Notes: a model not told the origin generated them from the sequence alone. Positions 46,122 through 55,318 are shown, numbered from the stretch's first letter. The stretch: DNA of 64,000 nucleotides from Solidesulfovibrio fructosivorans JJ] (GCF_000179555.1 NZ_AECZ01000021.1:1-64000), one strand, 5' to 3'. Made by a program: numbers and translations.

Positions 46122-46589
46122 ATGAAACCGACCGATGCCGAAGTCGCCAAGCCCTTCGTCGACGCCACCAAGCACGTCCTCACCATGATGGCCCAGCTCG
46201 ATCCCAAGGCCGGCAAACCCTATGTCAAGAAAGTCGATGCGGCGACCGGCGACGTCTCCGCCGTGGTCGGCCTGACAGGCGACCGTAACGGCAGCATTTC
46301 CATCAGCTTTTCTAAAAAATGCGCCATCGCCGTGGTCAAGAACATGCTTGGCGACGACATCGCCGACATCATCCAGGACGCCAAGGACGCCGTGGGCGAA
46401 ATCACCAATATGATCTCGGGACAGGCCCGGGCGGGCTTAAGCCAGCTCGGCCTCAACCTGTCCTCGTCCACGCCGACCGTCATTTTCGGCGACAACCACA
46501 CCATCAGCCACATCACCTCCGGAACGGTGGTGGCCATTCCGTTCACGACGGAACACGGGGATTTCACCCTGGAGTTCTGTTTCGAGTGA
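46122..46589 (+). CDS. cheX: CheX-type chemotaxis phosphatase
   Basis: A 155-residue protein of the CheX/CheC fold. These phosphatases remove phosphate from CheY-P and end the flagellar signal. The key motif AVGEITNMISGQAR has the Glu and Asn residues of the E-x2-N active site. The N-terminal FVDATKHVLTMM helix and a GLTGDRNGSISISFSK strand pair are also typical. It stands alone; no other che gene is in the window. A dsbD gene follows on the same strand. Confidence 0.85.
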   Translation: MKPTDAEVAKPFVDATKHVLTMMAQLDPKAGKPYVKKVDAATGDVSAVVGLTGDRNGSISISFSKKCAIAVVKNMLGDDIADIIQDAKDAVGEITNMISGQARAGLSQLGLNLSSSTPTVIFGDNHTISHITSGTVVAIPFTTEHGDFTLEFCFE

Positions 46590-46735
46590 TCAAGCCCGGC
46601 CGCCGCGCCCGTCCGCCCGCCCGGCCGCCTCGCGCGTCCCGGCAGGCCTGGCGGCGGCCGAAAGTCGACGCCATGGTCGTCCCCGCAGCCGTATCGCCCA
46701 GGACGCGGACCACGCGTCCCCACTTCCCCACCATC

Positions 46736-48688
46736 ATGCGTGCAACCAAAATTCAGACCCTTTTCCTCGTACTTCTTCTGCTCTCCTGGCTGCCGATCAC
46801 GGCGGCGACAAGCCGGGCCGCTCTGCCGGAAGCGGCCAAGCCCACGGAGGAGCTGCTCCCGGCCAGCCTTGAAACCGCATTGTACCGCCTTCCCGAAGGC
46901 GATCCTTCCGGCAAGGTGCTGGCTGTCCTGACCCTTGTTTCCGCTCCGGGCTGGCATGCCTACGCCGTGGGCCCGGCGGCCTCCGGCCAGTCGGCCCAGG
47001 CTTCGCTCCGGGCCGGGGACGCCACGGCCGTGGCGCTTTTTCCGCCCGGCACGCCTCAGCCCGATACCTTGCAGCCGGATAAGAACGTGTTGGTCTACGA
47101 GGGCAAGACCACCATTTTCGTGCCGATTTCCGAGACCATGTTCCATGCCCCGGCCTTAACCGGCACCATGCGGGTCTTTTCCTGTTCGGCCACGAGCTGC
47201 TGGCCGTCCACGCTGCCGGTTTCCATCCCGCTTTCCGGCCGTGACGCGCAATCCCTGCCCCCGGCCGAATCCGCGCCCTGGTGGCCGCTTTTCTCGGCGC
47301 TTCGCAGCGCCGCCCTGGCCATGCCCTCGGCCGCCTGCCCCGAACCGACCCATCCGGGCGTTCCCCGGCACGACGCCCGCCAGGACGCCGCCGGAAAGGC
47401 CGCCCCATCGTCGGACATCCCGGACTTGACGCCGCGCTTTTTCACCCCGGCCCTGGAAGTGTCGGGATTGCTCAAGGCCGCTCTGCTCGCCTTTTTGGCC
47501 GGGCTCATTCTCAATTTCATGCCCTGCGTGCTGCCCGTGGTCAGCCTCAAGCTCTCGGGGCTGCTGGCCATAAGCGGCGAGGAAGGCAAGGCCGAGCGCC
47601 GCCGCATCCTGCGCGAGCACAATTTCTTTTTCGCGCTCGGCATCGTGCTCTACTTCCTGCTTTTAAGTCTGGTGCTCGGCGCGTTCGGCCTGGCCTGGGG
47701 CGAGATGTTCCAGTCCTCGGCCCTGGCCGTGGTGGTTGCGACGGTGCTGTTCGCCTTGTCCCTAAGCCTGTTCGGGGTGTTCCACCTGCCGGTGGTGGAT
47801 TTGAAGATTTCCTCGGGCGGCCGGGGCCATACCCGTCGCGGCGCGTTTCTCACCGGCATGCTGACCACGCTTTTGGCCACGCCGTGCAGCGGTCCCTTTC
47901 TGGGCGGCGTTTTGGCCTGGACCCTGCTCCAGCCGCTGCCCGTGGTCATGACCGTCTTTGCCGCCATCGGGCTCGGCATGGCCTCCCCGTACGGCGTGCT
48001 GGCGATGTGGCCCCGGCTGGTGCGCTTCCTGCCCCGGCCCGGGGCCTGGATGCAGGGGCTGGAAAAGGCCATGGCCTTCCTCCTGGCCGCGACCTGCCTC
48101 TATTTCCTGGCCCTGCTGCCCTCGCACCGCGTTCTGCCGGCCCTGCTCGCGCTTTGGGCCACGGGCCTTGGCGCGTTCATCTTCGGCAAAAGCGGCCATC
48201 TGGCCCGGGGACGCCTGCAACGGCTCGGCATGATCGCCGCCGCCCTGGTCATCACCGGCGGCGGGCTGGCCTTCGCCCTGACCTACGCCCCGGCCGCACA
48301 AGCCCAGTGGGTGGAATACACGCCCGAGGCCTTTGCCGAACGCCTGGGCAAGGACAACCTGGTTCTGGATTTCACCGCCGACTGGTGCCCGACCTGCAAG
48401 CTCCTGGAGCGCACGGTGCTGACCCCGGACCGGCTCACCTCATGGTCGGGCCAGGGCAAGGTGGTGTTCATGAAGGTGGACCTCACCCGCCAGACCCCGC
48501 CGGCCATGGCCCTGCTGCGGGCGCTCGGCAGCCAGTCCATCCCGGTGGCCGCCTTTTTCCCGGCCGGCAGCGAGGCCAAATCGCCGCTGGTCCTGCGCGA
48601 CCTCTACACCGCCCGGCAGTTCGAGCAGGCGCTTGACGAGGCCTTCGGCAAGCTGACGGGCAAGCGACTCGAAGCGAAAAATCCCTGA
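46736..48688 (+). CDS. dsbD: DsbD-type thiol:disulfide interchange protein
   Basis: A 650-residue inner-membrane electron carrier that moves reducing power from cytoplasmic thioredoxin to the periplasm. It has a signal peptide (TLFLVLLLLSWLPITAA), an N-terminal periplasmic domain with FSCSATSCWPS, a central eight-helix part with LNFMPCVLPVVSLKL and TLLATPCSGPFLGG (the two membrane cysteines), and a C-terminal thioredoxin-like domain with FTADWCPTCKLLE. The ATG at 46736 lacks a clear ribosome site; ATG 46673 upstream is an alternative that adds 21 basic residues. In a cytochrome-rich organism it probably supports haem attachment and periplasmic disulfide repair. Confidence 0.93.
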   Translation: MRATKIQTLFLVLLLLSWLPITAATSRAALPEAAKPTEELLPASLETALYRLPEGDPSGKVLAVLTLVSAPGWHAYAVGPAASGQSAQASLRAGDATAVALFPPGTPQPDTLQPDKNVLVYEGKTTIFVPISETMFHAPALTGTMRVFSCSATSCWPSTLPVSIPLSGRDAQSLPPAESAPWWPLFSALRSAALAMPSAACPEPTHPGVPRHDARQDAAGKAAPSSDIPDLTPRFFTPALEVSGLLKAALLAFLAGLILNFMPCVLPVVSLKLSGLLAISGEEGKAERRRILREHNFFFALGIVLYFLLLSLVLGAFGLAWGEMFQSSALAVVVATVLFALSLSLFGVFHLPVVDLKISSGGRGHTRRGAFLTGMLTTLLATPCSGPFLGGVLAWTLLQPLPVVMTVFAAIGLGMASPYGVLAMWPRLVRFLPRPGAWMQGLEKAMAFLLAATCLYFLALLPSHRVLPALLALWATGLGAFIFGKSGHLARGRLQRLGMIAAALVITGGGLAFALTYAPAAQAQWVEYTPEAFAERLGKDNLVLDFTADWCPTCKLLERTVLTPDRLTSWSGQGKVVFMKVDLTRQTPPAMALLRALGSQSIPVAAFFPAGSEAKSPLVLRDLYTARQFEQALDEAFGKLTGKRLEAKNP

Positions 48689-48769
48689 CGCCGACGCGCC
48701 CCGGCGCATTTCGTCCTGGGAAAAAACCTTTCCCTAGCCTCCTCCCCCCCCCTCGTTCCCCGAACCACC

Positions 48770-49198
48770 CTACAGGCGTTTTTTGAAGCCGGCGGATTTG
48801 AAATATCCCTGGGCCGTGTAAAACGCCTGGGCATCCTCCCGGCCGGGGCCGGACACGAGCATGAGGTAGAAGCAATCCCGAGCCCTGGCCCGGCGCTCGA
48901 TTTCCGCCAGCAACCGCCGCCCCACGCCCCGCCGCCTGTGCCGCGCGGCCACGATCACGTTTTCCACCACCATGAACGGCCGGCACGGGCCGACCACGTC
49001 CAGGCAGACCACGCCCATGAGCGCGCCCACCAGTTCGCCCTCCCCGGAGACGGCTCCGAGCAGATGGTAGTCGGGGCTCGCGTCCATGCGGGAAAAAACG
49101 GCGGCCATATGCGCCGTATCCTGCGGCAGCCGCGACAGGGTTTCATAAAGCCCGGCCAAAGCCGGCAGTTGCTCGACCGTGATGTCCGCCACGCGCAT
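48770..49198 (-). CDS. GNAT-family N-acetyltransferase
   Basis: A 142-residue acetyltransferase using acetyl-CoA. The acetyl-CoA-binding motif is VENVIVAARHRRRGVGRRLLAEIERRA (R/Q-x-x-G-x-G/A type), and DCFYLMLVSGPGREDAQAFYTAQGY is the usual motif B. The start MRVADITVEQL has GGAGG upstream. The substrate is unknown. It lies downstream of the D-Ala-D-Ala carboxypeptidase gene, from which it is separated by a strong terminator, and converges on dsbD across 80 bases without a family repeat. Confidence 0.88.
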   Translation of the reverse strand: MRVADITVEQLPALAGLYETLSRLPQDTAHMAAVFSRMDASPDYHLLGAVSGEGELVGALMGVVCLDVVGPCRPFMVVENVIVAARHRRRGVGRRLLAEIERRARARDCFYLMLVSGPGREDAQAFYTAQGYFKSAGFKKRL

Positions 49199-49244
49199 GA
49201 CAGGCCTCCGCAAGGTTTGCCCAAGCAAACCACAGAGCCGGCCG

Positions 49245-49273
49245 AAAAAAAAGGGAACGCCCGAAGCGTTCCC
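49245..49273 (-). terminator. Terminator of the D-Ala-D-Ala carboxypeptidase gene
   Basis: On the minus strand GGGAACGC / GCGTTCCC (49273-49266 and 49260-49253) with a 5-base loop is followed by eight T. It lies 30 bases after the carboxypeptidase stop. Confidence 0.93.
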
Positions 49274-49302
49274 CAAAATCATCCGACACGTAACCGAAAT
49301 GC

Positions 49303-50382
49303 CTACGGCAGCGCCGGCGTGACGGGAGGCGGCGGGGGGGTGGCGGCCAGCACCTTGTTGTCCTTGGCGGATTTCTGGGCGGCCACGATCTTGAAGCCTT
49401 TGTCCAGGAGCTTGGACGTCTCGCGCAGGCGCACGCCGGCGCTGCGCGAACCGAGGACCACCCCGATCAACCGGGTATCGCCGCGCTTGGCCGTGGCGAT
49501 GATGTTGTAGCCCGAGGCGCAGACGAAGCCGGTCTTGAGGCCGTCCGCGCCCTCGTAGCGGCCGAGCAGCGCGTTGGCGTTGTGGCGCTGGCGGTTGTTG
49601 TGGGTGAAAAACTGCATGGAGTGGATGGTCAGCGCCTTGGGGAACTGCTCCAGATAGGCGCTGGCCAGGCGCAGCATGTCCCGGGCCGTGGTGACCTGCC
49701 CGTCGGCCGGCAGGCCGTTGGGGTTCATGAACCGGGAACGGGTCATGCCCAGGCGCTGGGCCGTATCGTTCATGACGTTGACGAAGGCGTCGGGATTGCC
49801 GTTTTCCAGGTACTCGGCCATGGCCATGCAGGCGTCATTGGCCGAGGCCACGGCGATGCCCTTGATCAGTTCCGTGACCTTGACGGATTCGCCGGCGCGC
49901 AGGCGCATGTTCGAACCGCCCTGGCTGGCGGCGCGCTGCGACACCTCGACCACGTCCCAGGGGTGCAGCTTTCCCTGACGGATGGCGTCGAAAATGATAT
50001 AGAGGGTGAGGATCTTGGTCAGGGACGCCGGGGGGATCTGGACGTCGGGGTTCTGCTCGTAGAGCAGTCCGCCGGTGTTCATGTCCCACAGCATGGCCGA
50101 TTTGACGGTCAGCCGCGGCACCGTGCACACGCCGATATCGCCTTCCTCGTTCTCGGACTCGCGCAGGGCGGGAGCGGCGGCCTTTTTGGCCCGGCGGGGC
50201 TTCTTGGATTTCTTGCGGGACGTCTTGGACGATTTGGCGGACTTGGCCGCCTTGCCGTCCTTGTCGTGCGCGGCATGGGAGGACCGCTTGGCCAGGGCCA
50301 GGCCCTCGCCGCAAAGCGGCGCGGCCACCAGCGAAAAAACGGCCGCGAGGATTACCAGGAAGACGCGAAAGGAATGCTGCAT
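49303..50382 (-). CDS. D-alanyl-D-alanine carboxypeptidase (S11)
   Basis: A 359-residue exported penicillin-binding protein that trims the terminal D-Ala from peptidoglycan stem peptides. The signal peptide is FRVFLVILAAVFSLVAAPLC. A Lys/Ser/Arg-rich linker of about 45 residues (KRSSHAAHDKDGKAAKSAKS and beyond) follows. The catalytic motifs are SxxK in PPASLTKILT, SxN in VASANDACM, and KTG in DGLKTGFV. The start MQHSFRVFL was chosen so that the signal peptide begins properly. It is divergent from the small lipoprotein and kinase genes. Confidence 0.93.
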   Translation of the reverse strand: MQHSFRVFLVILAAVFSLVAAPLCGEGLALAKRSSHAAHDKDGKAAKSAKSSKTSRKKSKKPRRAKKAAAPALRESENEEGDIGVCTVPRLTVKSAMLWDMNTGGLLYEQNPDVQIPPASLTKILTLYIIFDAIRQGKLHPWDVVEVSQRAASQGGSNMRLRAGESVKVTELIKGIAVASANDACMAMAEYLENGNPDAFVNVMNDTAQRLGMTRSRFMNPNGLPADGQVTTARDMLRLASAYLEQFPKALTIHSMQFFTHNNRQRHNANALLGRYEGADGLKTGFVCASGYNIIATAKRGDTRLIGVVLGSRSAGVRLRETSKLLDKGFKIVAAQKSAKDNKVLAATPPPPPVTPALP

Positions 50383-50519
50383 GCGACGCAAGTCCCCTTG
50401 ATACGCCTCGGCCCGGCCGACCCGCCCGGGCGCTGGGCGACGCGGCAAAAGCGGCGAACATGGCGTTCGCGCCTTCTACCCGCGCCGGTTTGGAATGTCA
50501 AAAGCCCGGAGCGCGGCCG

Positions 50520-50548
50520 TTGCGCCCAGGGCGACCTTGCCGTAGTAT
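50520..50548 (+). promoter_or_regulatory. Promoter of the lipoprotein-kinase pair
   Basis: TTGCGC (50520-50525) and TAGTAT (50543-50548) are 17 bases apart, about 57 bases before the small lipoprotein start. Confidence 0.5.
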
Positions 50549-50605
50549 CAATGGATGGCGGGAGCGAGGTCCTGGCCGCGATCCGCAACCACCTGGAGCC
50601 CCGAC

Positions 50606-50764
50606 ATGGTTCGTTCGACAATTCTCCTGATCCTTTGCGCCCTTTGCCTCCTCGCCTCGTGCAGCGGGACGCGGACGGCCTCCAACCTGGAAGTGCGCAC
50701 CACAGGCGATGCCCGCGTCTATGGAGTCTACACGAGTGGTTCTTACGGCGGCGGCCGGCGCTAA
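50606..50764 (+). CDS. Small lipoprotein
   Basis: A 52-residue lipoprotein: MVRSTILLILCALCLLASCSG gives a signal peptide with lipobox LASC, and the mature part is only about 33 residues ending GSYGGGRR. CTGGAG precedes the start. It lies ten bases before the histidine kinase gene, so the two are co-transcribed. It may be an outer-membrane or envelope-stress peptide, but the function is unknown. Confidence 0.65.
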   Translation: MVRSTILLILCALCLLASCSGTRTASNLEVRTTGDARVYGVYTSGSYGGGRR

Positions 50765-50774
50765 GCGCGAAAAC

Positions 50775-52268
50775 ATGACCGATCATTTCGACTTTCCCGA
50801 TATCCAGGAACGCCTGCAAAAGCTCGAAGAGGCTTTTGCCGACCACAATTCCTACCAGTTCCGCAAGACCGTGGCCGAATTGCGCCGGGCGATCAAGATG
50901 CGGGCCAATGCCGAGGCGCTGTCCCGGGCCGAACTGCTCGACGCCCGCAAGGAAAACGAGCGCAACCGCAAGCAAAGCCTGGATCTGCAAACCAAGCTCA
51001 AGACCGTGGTCGACCGCTTCGAAGGCAGCTTCACCGCCTTCGAGAAGTTCCGCAAGGCCATCCGCGTGGTGGAACTCATGCGCGGCCACGAGGACCTGCC
51101 CGCCATCCTGGACCGCATCCAGGACCTCTTCGGCCTGCGCACGGTCAGCCTCATCCTCGACGCGGCCGAGTTCGCCTCCTTCGACCCGCCCGGAGCCCGG
51201 CTGGCCGACCTGGACGCCATGCGCAAGGCCCTGTCCGAACTCATGCCCGGGGTCGCCACGCCCGGCTCCTTCATGTGCCCCATACGCGACGTGCCGGACC
51301 CGGAATTCTTCTTCGGCCGGGGCTTTTGCGCCGAGCGCAAGGTGCTTCTGCTCGGGTCCTGCTTCATCTCGCCCCTGCGCGACAAGTTCGGCCCCCAGCG
51401 CCTGATCGGCATCCTGAGCTTCTTCGATTCCAACCCCGACCGCTACACCCGCGAGAAGGGCTCGGAATTCGCCTCCCATTTCGCCGACATCCTCGGCTAC
51501 ACCATCGTCGACATCACGGACCGCAAAAAGGCCGAACGCCTGCGCGAGGACGTGGAGCGCATGACCCGCCACGACCTCAAGTCGCCGCTGACCGCCGTGC
51601 TCACCCTGCCCCAGCTTCTGCGCCGCGACGGCAACCTGACCGAGCGCCAGACCGACATGCTGAGCCTCATGCAGCACGCCGGCTACCGCATGCTCAACAT
51701 GATCAACCAGTCCCTGGACCTCTACCGCATGGAGCGCGGCGTCTACGAACTGACGCCGCAAAAGGTGGACCTGCTCCCCATCCTCGACAACATCGCCGGG
51801 GAACTCCACAGCGTCATCGAGGAGCACGGCCTGACCCTGGACATCCTGGTGCGCGGCGAGGCGCGCGCCGCCGGGGACACGTTCGTCGTGCGCGGCGAGG
51901 AAATGCTCCTTTACACCATGCTCTCGAACCTGGTGAAAAACGCCTTGGAAGCCTCCCCGCCCGGGGAACGCGTGACCGTGGAGCTGGCCGAAGGCAAGAC
52001 CCTCGCCATGGCGATCAAGAACGCCGGCGCGGTGCCGCAGCAGATCCGGGCCACCTTTTTCGAAAAATACGCCACGGCCGGGAAAAAGGACGGCACCGGG
52101 CTCGGCACCTACGGCGCGAAGCTCATCGCCGAAACCCACGGCGGCAAAATCGCCATGCACACCTCCGAGGCCGCCGGCACCGCCGTCACCGTCTTCTTCC
52201 CCAAACCCCGCGCCGCCAAGGCCCAGGCCGCGCCGGAACCCCGCACCGCCGTCAACGCCGGCGATTAG
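50775..52268 (+). CDS. Soluble sensor histidine kinase
   Basis: A 497-residue kinase without membrane segments. Residues about 1-80 form a coiled coil (FRKTVAELRRAIKMRANAEA). Residues about 95-245 look like a GAF-type sensor (LFGLRTVSLILDAAEFASFD, later LIGILSFFDSNPDRY). A HisKA domain has the phospho-acceptor His in ERMTRHDLKSPLTAVL (near residue 270). The ATPase domain shows NLVKNALEASPPGE (N box) and a GTGLGTYGAKLIAETHGG G box. The short Ala/Pro-rich tail has no receiver domain. No response regulator gene is adjacent. The start MTDHFDFPD is ten bases after the lipoprotein stop. Confidence 0.9.
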   Translation: MTDHFDFPDIQERLQKLEEAFADHNSYQFRKTVAELRRAIKMRANAEALSRAELLDARKENERNRKQSLDLQTKLKTVVDRFEGSFTAFEKFRKAIRVVELMRGHEDLPAILDRIQDLFGLRTVSLILDAAEFASFDPPGARLADLDAMRKALSELMPGVATPGSFMCPIRDVPDPEFFFGRGFCAERKVLLLGSCFISPLRDKFGPQRLIGILSFFDSNPDRYTREKGSEFASHFADILGYTIVDITDRKKAERLREDVERMTRHDLKSPLTAVLTLPQLLRRDGNLTERQTDMLSLMQHAGYRMLNMINQSLDLYRMERGVYELTPQKVDLLPILDNIAGELHSVIEEHGLTLDILVRGEARAAGDTFVVRGEEMLLYTMLSNLVKNALEASPPGERVTVELAEGKTLAMAIKNAGAVPQQIRATFFEKYATAGKKDGTGLGTYGAKLIAETHGGKIAMHTSEAAGTAVTVFFPKPRAAKAQAAPEPRTAVNAGD

Positions 52269-52290
52269 GGGAGTATTTTGTAAGATGGAA

Positions 52291-52457
52291 CCGGGGGGAA
52301 ACCTTTCTTGCGGAAAGGTTCTCCCCCCGGGCCCCCTTTCCAAAGACTTTCAATAGTTACAGGATGCTGGCGTCACATCACCCCTAGCCGTTAAAAGTTT
52401 TGGGGAGGGGAGAGCGCGAGAGGGGAACCCTTTTTTCAAAAAGGGTTACCCTCTCGC
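52291..52457. repeat. Family B double-hairpin repeat, complete copy B3
   Basis: Hairpin Y (52291-52307 and 52313-52330) has arms CCGGGGGGAAACCTTTC and GAAAGGTTCTCCCCCCGG. The linker CCAAAGACTTTCAATAGTTAC and AGCCGTTAAAAGTTTTGGGG is followed by hairpin X (52416-52457), which has one mismatch. It lies between the convergent kinase and hypothetical genes. Confidence 0.87.
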
Positions 52458-52487
52458 GCTTTTCGCGCTTTCCCTTCCCCAAGAGCC

Positions 52488-52922
52488 TCACGCCTGGGCG
52501 GTGAGCATGGGGGCGGAGCGGGAGGCGGTTGCTTCGCCGTTTCGGGCGTAGGCGCGCAGGCCGCGATTGCGGGCGGCGTCGGATGTCGTCTGGCCGGAGG
52601 CGGACGTTGTGGTGGCGGTGGAGCCCGTTTCGGAAGCGGTGACGCTCACGGCCACAGCCGCCTGGCGGGCCAGGGCCTGTCCCTGGCCGGCGAAATCGCG
52701 TCCGGGGGTGGACGCGCCGTCCCGCGAGGATTCGCCGGCCGGCACCGGTTCGCTGCCCACGGCGGCGGCTTCCTGGACGGGAGGCACGGCCGCGACGGCC
52801 TGCGGAGTGTTCATGCCTGTAGCGGCGGAGGCCGCCCGAACCGGCGGATCGGGCACGACCGGAGCCTGGGCCGCGTAGAGCCCCAACACCCCGTAACCGC
52901 CGCTGTCCACCGCATCGATCAT
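52488..52922 (-). CDS. Hypothetical Ala-rich protein
   Basis: A 144-residue protein that starts MIDAVDSGGYGVLGLYAAQA and is then low-complexity, rich in Ala, Ser, Thr, Val and Pro, with SGQTTSDAARNRGLRAYARN near the end. There are no cysteines, signal peptide or membrane helix. GGAGA precedes the ATG. The N-terminal GYGVLGLYAAQ looks conserved-like and could be a short binding motif. Function unknown; the gene could be an extended tail of flagellar or surface machinery, which is only a guess. Confidence 0.5.
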   Translation of the reverse strand: MIDAVDSGGYGVLGLYAAQAPVVPDPPVRAASAATGMNTPQAVAAVPPVQEAAAVGSEPVPAGESSRDGASTPGRDFAGQGQALARQAAVAVSVTASETGSTATTTSASGQTTSDAARNRGLRAYARNGEATASRSAPMLTAQA

Positions 52923-53036
52923 GGCTGTCTCCGCAAGAGGTCCACATTACGGACGGACCATTCCTTATCCAAGAGCCTTATCGGCCGCCCCCGCAATCTT
53001 CTTTAGCCCCGCCGCAAAAAAGCGTATGAGCCTCCC

Positions 53037-54068
53037 ATGCCGCAATCACGACCGGCCGTGTACGCCGTCACCCGCAAAGGAGCCGACCTCGGCCGCCGGC
53101 TGGCCGAAACGCTGGAAGCCGACCTTTTCGTTCCCGACCGTCTGGCCACGGAAACCGGAGCCAGGGGCTATGCCGCCCTGGGCGAACTTGTCGCCGCGAC
53201 GTTTCAGGCGCGCCCGGCCCATGTGTTCGTGTGCGCCTGCGGCATCGCCGTGCGGGCCATCGCCCCGCATCTTCAGGACAAATACAGCGATCCGGCGGTG
53301 ATCTGCCTGGACGACGCCGGCACTTTCGCCATAAGCCTGCTGTCCGGGCATTGCGGCGGAGCCAACGCCCTGGCCCGGGAGGCCGCCGCCTGCGTCGGCG
53401 CCGTGCCGGTGGTCACCACGGCCACGGACGCCGCCGGCGCGCCGGCCGTGGAGCTGCTGGCCCGGGAACGCGGCCTTGCGCTGGACAATCCGCAGGCCAC
53501 CCGCCGCATAAACGCCGTGCTGGCGGCCGGGGGGCCGGTGGCCGTGTTCGATCCGCTGGGGCTTTTCCCTGTGGACGATCCGGCGAAGGCCCGGTTTTTC
53601 GTCTGGGTGGCCGCGCCCGAACCGCCCGAGCCGGATATGCCGCTGGTGGTGGTGGACTGGCGGCAGGGCCGGCCGGCCCCGGACAGGCTTTATTTGCGCC
53701 CCAAGGCGCTTGCGGTCGGAGTGGGCTGTCGGCGGGGAGCCCCGGCGGCCGAGATCCTGGGACTCATCGAACGGGTGTGCCGGGAACGCGGCATTTCCCC
53801 GGCCAGCATCGGGGCGATCGCCTCCATCGCGGCCAAGCGCGACGAGGCGGGCATCCTCCAGGCCGCCGCCAGGCTCGGGGCGCGGACGATTTTCTACGAA
53901 GCGGACGAACTGGCCGCCGTGGCTGTTCCCCATCCGTCGGCCACGGTGCAACAACACATGGGAACGGGAAGCGTATGCGAAGCGGCGGCGATACTGGCAT
54001 CGAGCGGGGGCAGGCTGCTGGTCCCCAAAACGGCGACGAAACGCGCCACGGCGGCCGTGGCCGTCTGA
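53037..54068 (+). CDS. cbiG: Cobalt-precorrin-5A hydrolase CbiG
   Basis: A 343-residue enzyme of anaerobic cobalamin synthesis that opens the delta-lactone and releases acetaldehyde from cobalt-precorrin-5A. Features are VFVCACGIAVRAIAPHLQDKY and LLSGHCGGANALAREAA in the N-terminal part, and the C-terminal CbiG domain with LAVGVGCRRGAPAAEILGLI, ASIAAKRDEAGILQAA and a GTGSVCEAAA stretch. It overlaps the start of cbiH by 94 bases, indicating co-translation. Confidence 0.93.
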   Translation: MPQSRPAVYAVTRKGADLGRRLAETLEADLFVPDRLATETGARGYAALGELVAATFQARPAHVFVCACGIAVRAIAPHLQDKYSDPAVICLDDAGTFAISLLSGHCGGANALAREAAACVGAVPVVTTATDAAGAPAVELLARERGLALDNPQATRRINAVLAAGGPVAVFDPLGLFPVDDPAKARFFVWVAAPEPPEPDMPLVVVDWRQGRPAPDRLYLRPKALAVGVGCRRGAPAAEILGLIERVCRERGISPASIGAIASIAAKRDEAGILQAAARLGARTIFYEADELAAVAVPHPSATVQQHMGTGSVCEAAAILASSGGRLLVPKTATKRATAAVAV

Positions 54069-54814
54069 CGGTGGTCGGGCTTGGCCCGGGCGATGCGGCC
54101 CTGCTCGCGCCCATGGCGGCCGAAGCACTCGGGAGGGCCGAAATGGTGGCCGGATACGCCACCTACATCGACCTCGTGCCGCCGGAGCTGCTCGCCGGCA
54201 AGGACGTGACCGCGACGGGCATGACCGGCGAGGTGGCCCGCTGCCGGGCGGCCCTGGAAGCGGCGGCGGCGGGAAAGCGCGTGGCCCTGGTCTCGAGCGG
54301 CGACGCCGGGGTCTACGGCATGGCCGGGCTGGCACTCGAAATGCTCGAAGCCATGGCGCTTGCCGACCGGGTGGATTTCGACGTCGTGCCGGGCATTCCG
54401 GCCGTGTGCGCGGCGGCGGCCCTGCTCGGCGCGCCGCTCACCCACGATTTCGCCGTGGTCAGCCTGTCGGACCTGCTCACGCCCATGGAGGCCATCCGCC
54501 GCCGGCTGGACGCGGCCCTGGCCGCCGATTTCGTGCTGGCCCTTTACAACCCCCGCTCCCGGCGGCGCGCCGGCTACCTGGAGGAGGCGCTGGCCCTGGC
54601 GGGGCGGCACCGCGACGCGCAATCGCCCGTCGGCATGGTCAAAAACGCCTTTCGCCCGGGCCAGGAAATCCGGGTCACCCCCCTGGCCGAGGCCGACCCG
54701 GCCTTTGCCGACATGCTGACCCTGGTCGTGATCGGCAACGCCGCGACGCGCATGGCCGCCGGGCGCATGCTCACCCCGCGCGGCTATGCCGCGAAATACA
54801 CCCTGGACGGCTGA
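53975..54814 (+). CDS. cbiH: Precorrin-3B/cobalt-factor III C17-methyltransferase
   Basis: A 279-residue SAM-dependent methyltransferase of the CbiH/CobJ type that contracts the corrin ring. Family motifs are TVVGLGPGDAALLAP near residue 32, GYATYIDL, LVSSGDAGVYGMAGLALE, and VVPGIPAVCAAAALLGAPLTHDF. The start ATG at 53975 gives 27 non-conserved residues before the core and overlaps cbiG; no later ATG is available before the first motif. Together with cbiG it continues the anaerobic pathway. Other cbi genes are not nearby. Confidence 0.92.
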   Translation: MRSGGDTGIERGQAAGPQNGDETRHGGRGRLTVVGLGPGDAALLAPMAAEALGRAEMVAGYATYIDLVPPELLAGKDVTATGMTGEVARCRAALEAAAAGKRVALVSSGDAGVYGMAGLALEMLEAMALADRVDFDVVPGIPAVCAAAALLGAPLTHDFAVVSLSDLLTPMEAIRRRLDAALAADFVLALYNPRSRRRAGYLEEALALAGRHRDAQSPVGMVKNAFRPGQEIRVTPLAEADPAFADMLTLVVIGNAATRMAAGRMLTPRGYAAKYTLDG

Positions 54815-54865
54815 TTTCCCTACTCTTTCGGACTGAAATCTTCCGTCTTTTCCGGGCGATGCACC

Positions 54866-54895
54866 TTGACAGGCTGTTGGGGCTGGTCGTACACA
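54866..54895 (+). promoter_or_regulatory. Promoter of the cytochrome c3 gene
   Basis: TTGACA (54866-54871), a perfect -35, is 18 bases from TACACA (54890-54895). A perfect anti-ribosomal AAGGAGGTG follows before the ATG at 54935, so translation should be very efficient. Confidence 0.55.
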
Positions 54896-54934
54896 CCCTA
54901 TGTGAAAAATTATTCTTGGAAGGAGGTGTGAGGG

Positions 54935-55318
54935 ATGAGAAAGGCGTTGTTTACGATTCTCGCTTGCATGGCATTGGTCGGCTTCGTGGGCCTGCCCATG
55001 CTGCAAGCCGTGGAAGCTCCGGCGGACATGAAGATCAAGGCACCGGAAGGTTACAGCAAGGTCACCAAGACCGAAGTGGCGTTTTCCCACAAGGGCCATG
55101 CCAAGATCGACTGCAAGATGTGCCACCACAAGGGTGAAGCCACCCAGAAATGCTCCGCTGCCGGCTGCCACGACAGCAAGGACAGCAAGGACAAAGCCAG
55201 CGAGCATTCCTTCTACAAGGCTTTTCACGACATGAAGAGCCCGCACAGCTGCATCGGCTGCCACAAGAAGGAAGCCAAGGGCCCGACCAAGTGCCCCGAG
55301 TGCCATCCGAAGGCTTAA
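54935..55318 (+). CDS. Tetraheme cytochrome c3 (type I)
   Basis: A 127-residue periplasmic electron carrier. The signal peptide is FTILACMALVGFVGLPMLQA. The mature part has four haem c sites: CKMCH, CSAAGCH (CX4CH), CIGCH and CPECH, plus the extra histidines (SHKGHAK, HHKGEA, HSFYKAFH) needed as axial ligands. Many type I c3 proteins have CX4CH at haem 4 also; here haem 4 is CX2CH. It accepts electrons from periplasmic hydrogenases and passes them to transmembrane complexes in sulfate reducers. The strong promoter and AAGGAGGTG site indicate high expression. Confidence 0.96.
   Translation: MRKALFTILACMALVGFVGLPMLQAVEAPADMKIKAPEGYSKVTKTEVAFSHKGHAKIDCKMCHHKGEATQKCSAAGCHDSKDSKDKASEHSFYKAFHDMKSPHSCIGCHKKEAKGPTKCPECHPKA

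Noticed and set aside
52923-53036. A cobalamin riboswitch upstream of cbiG or the cobQ fusion
   Set aside because: No B12-box-like sequence or suitable leader length was visible.
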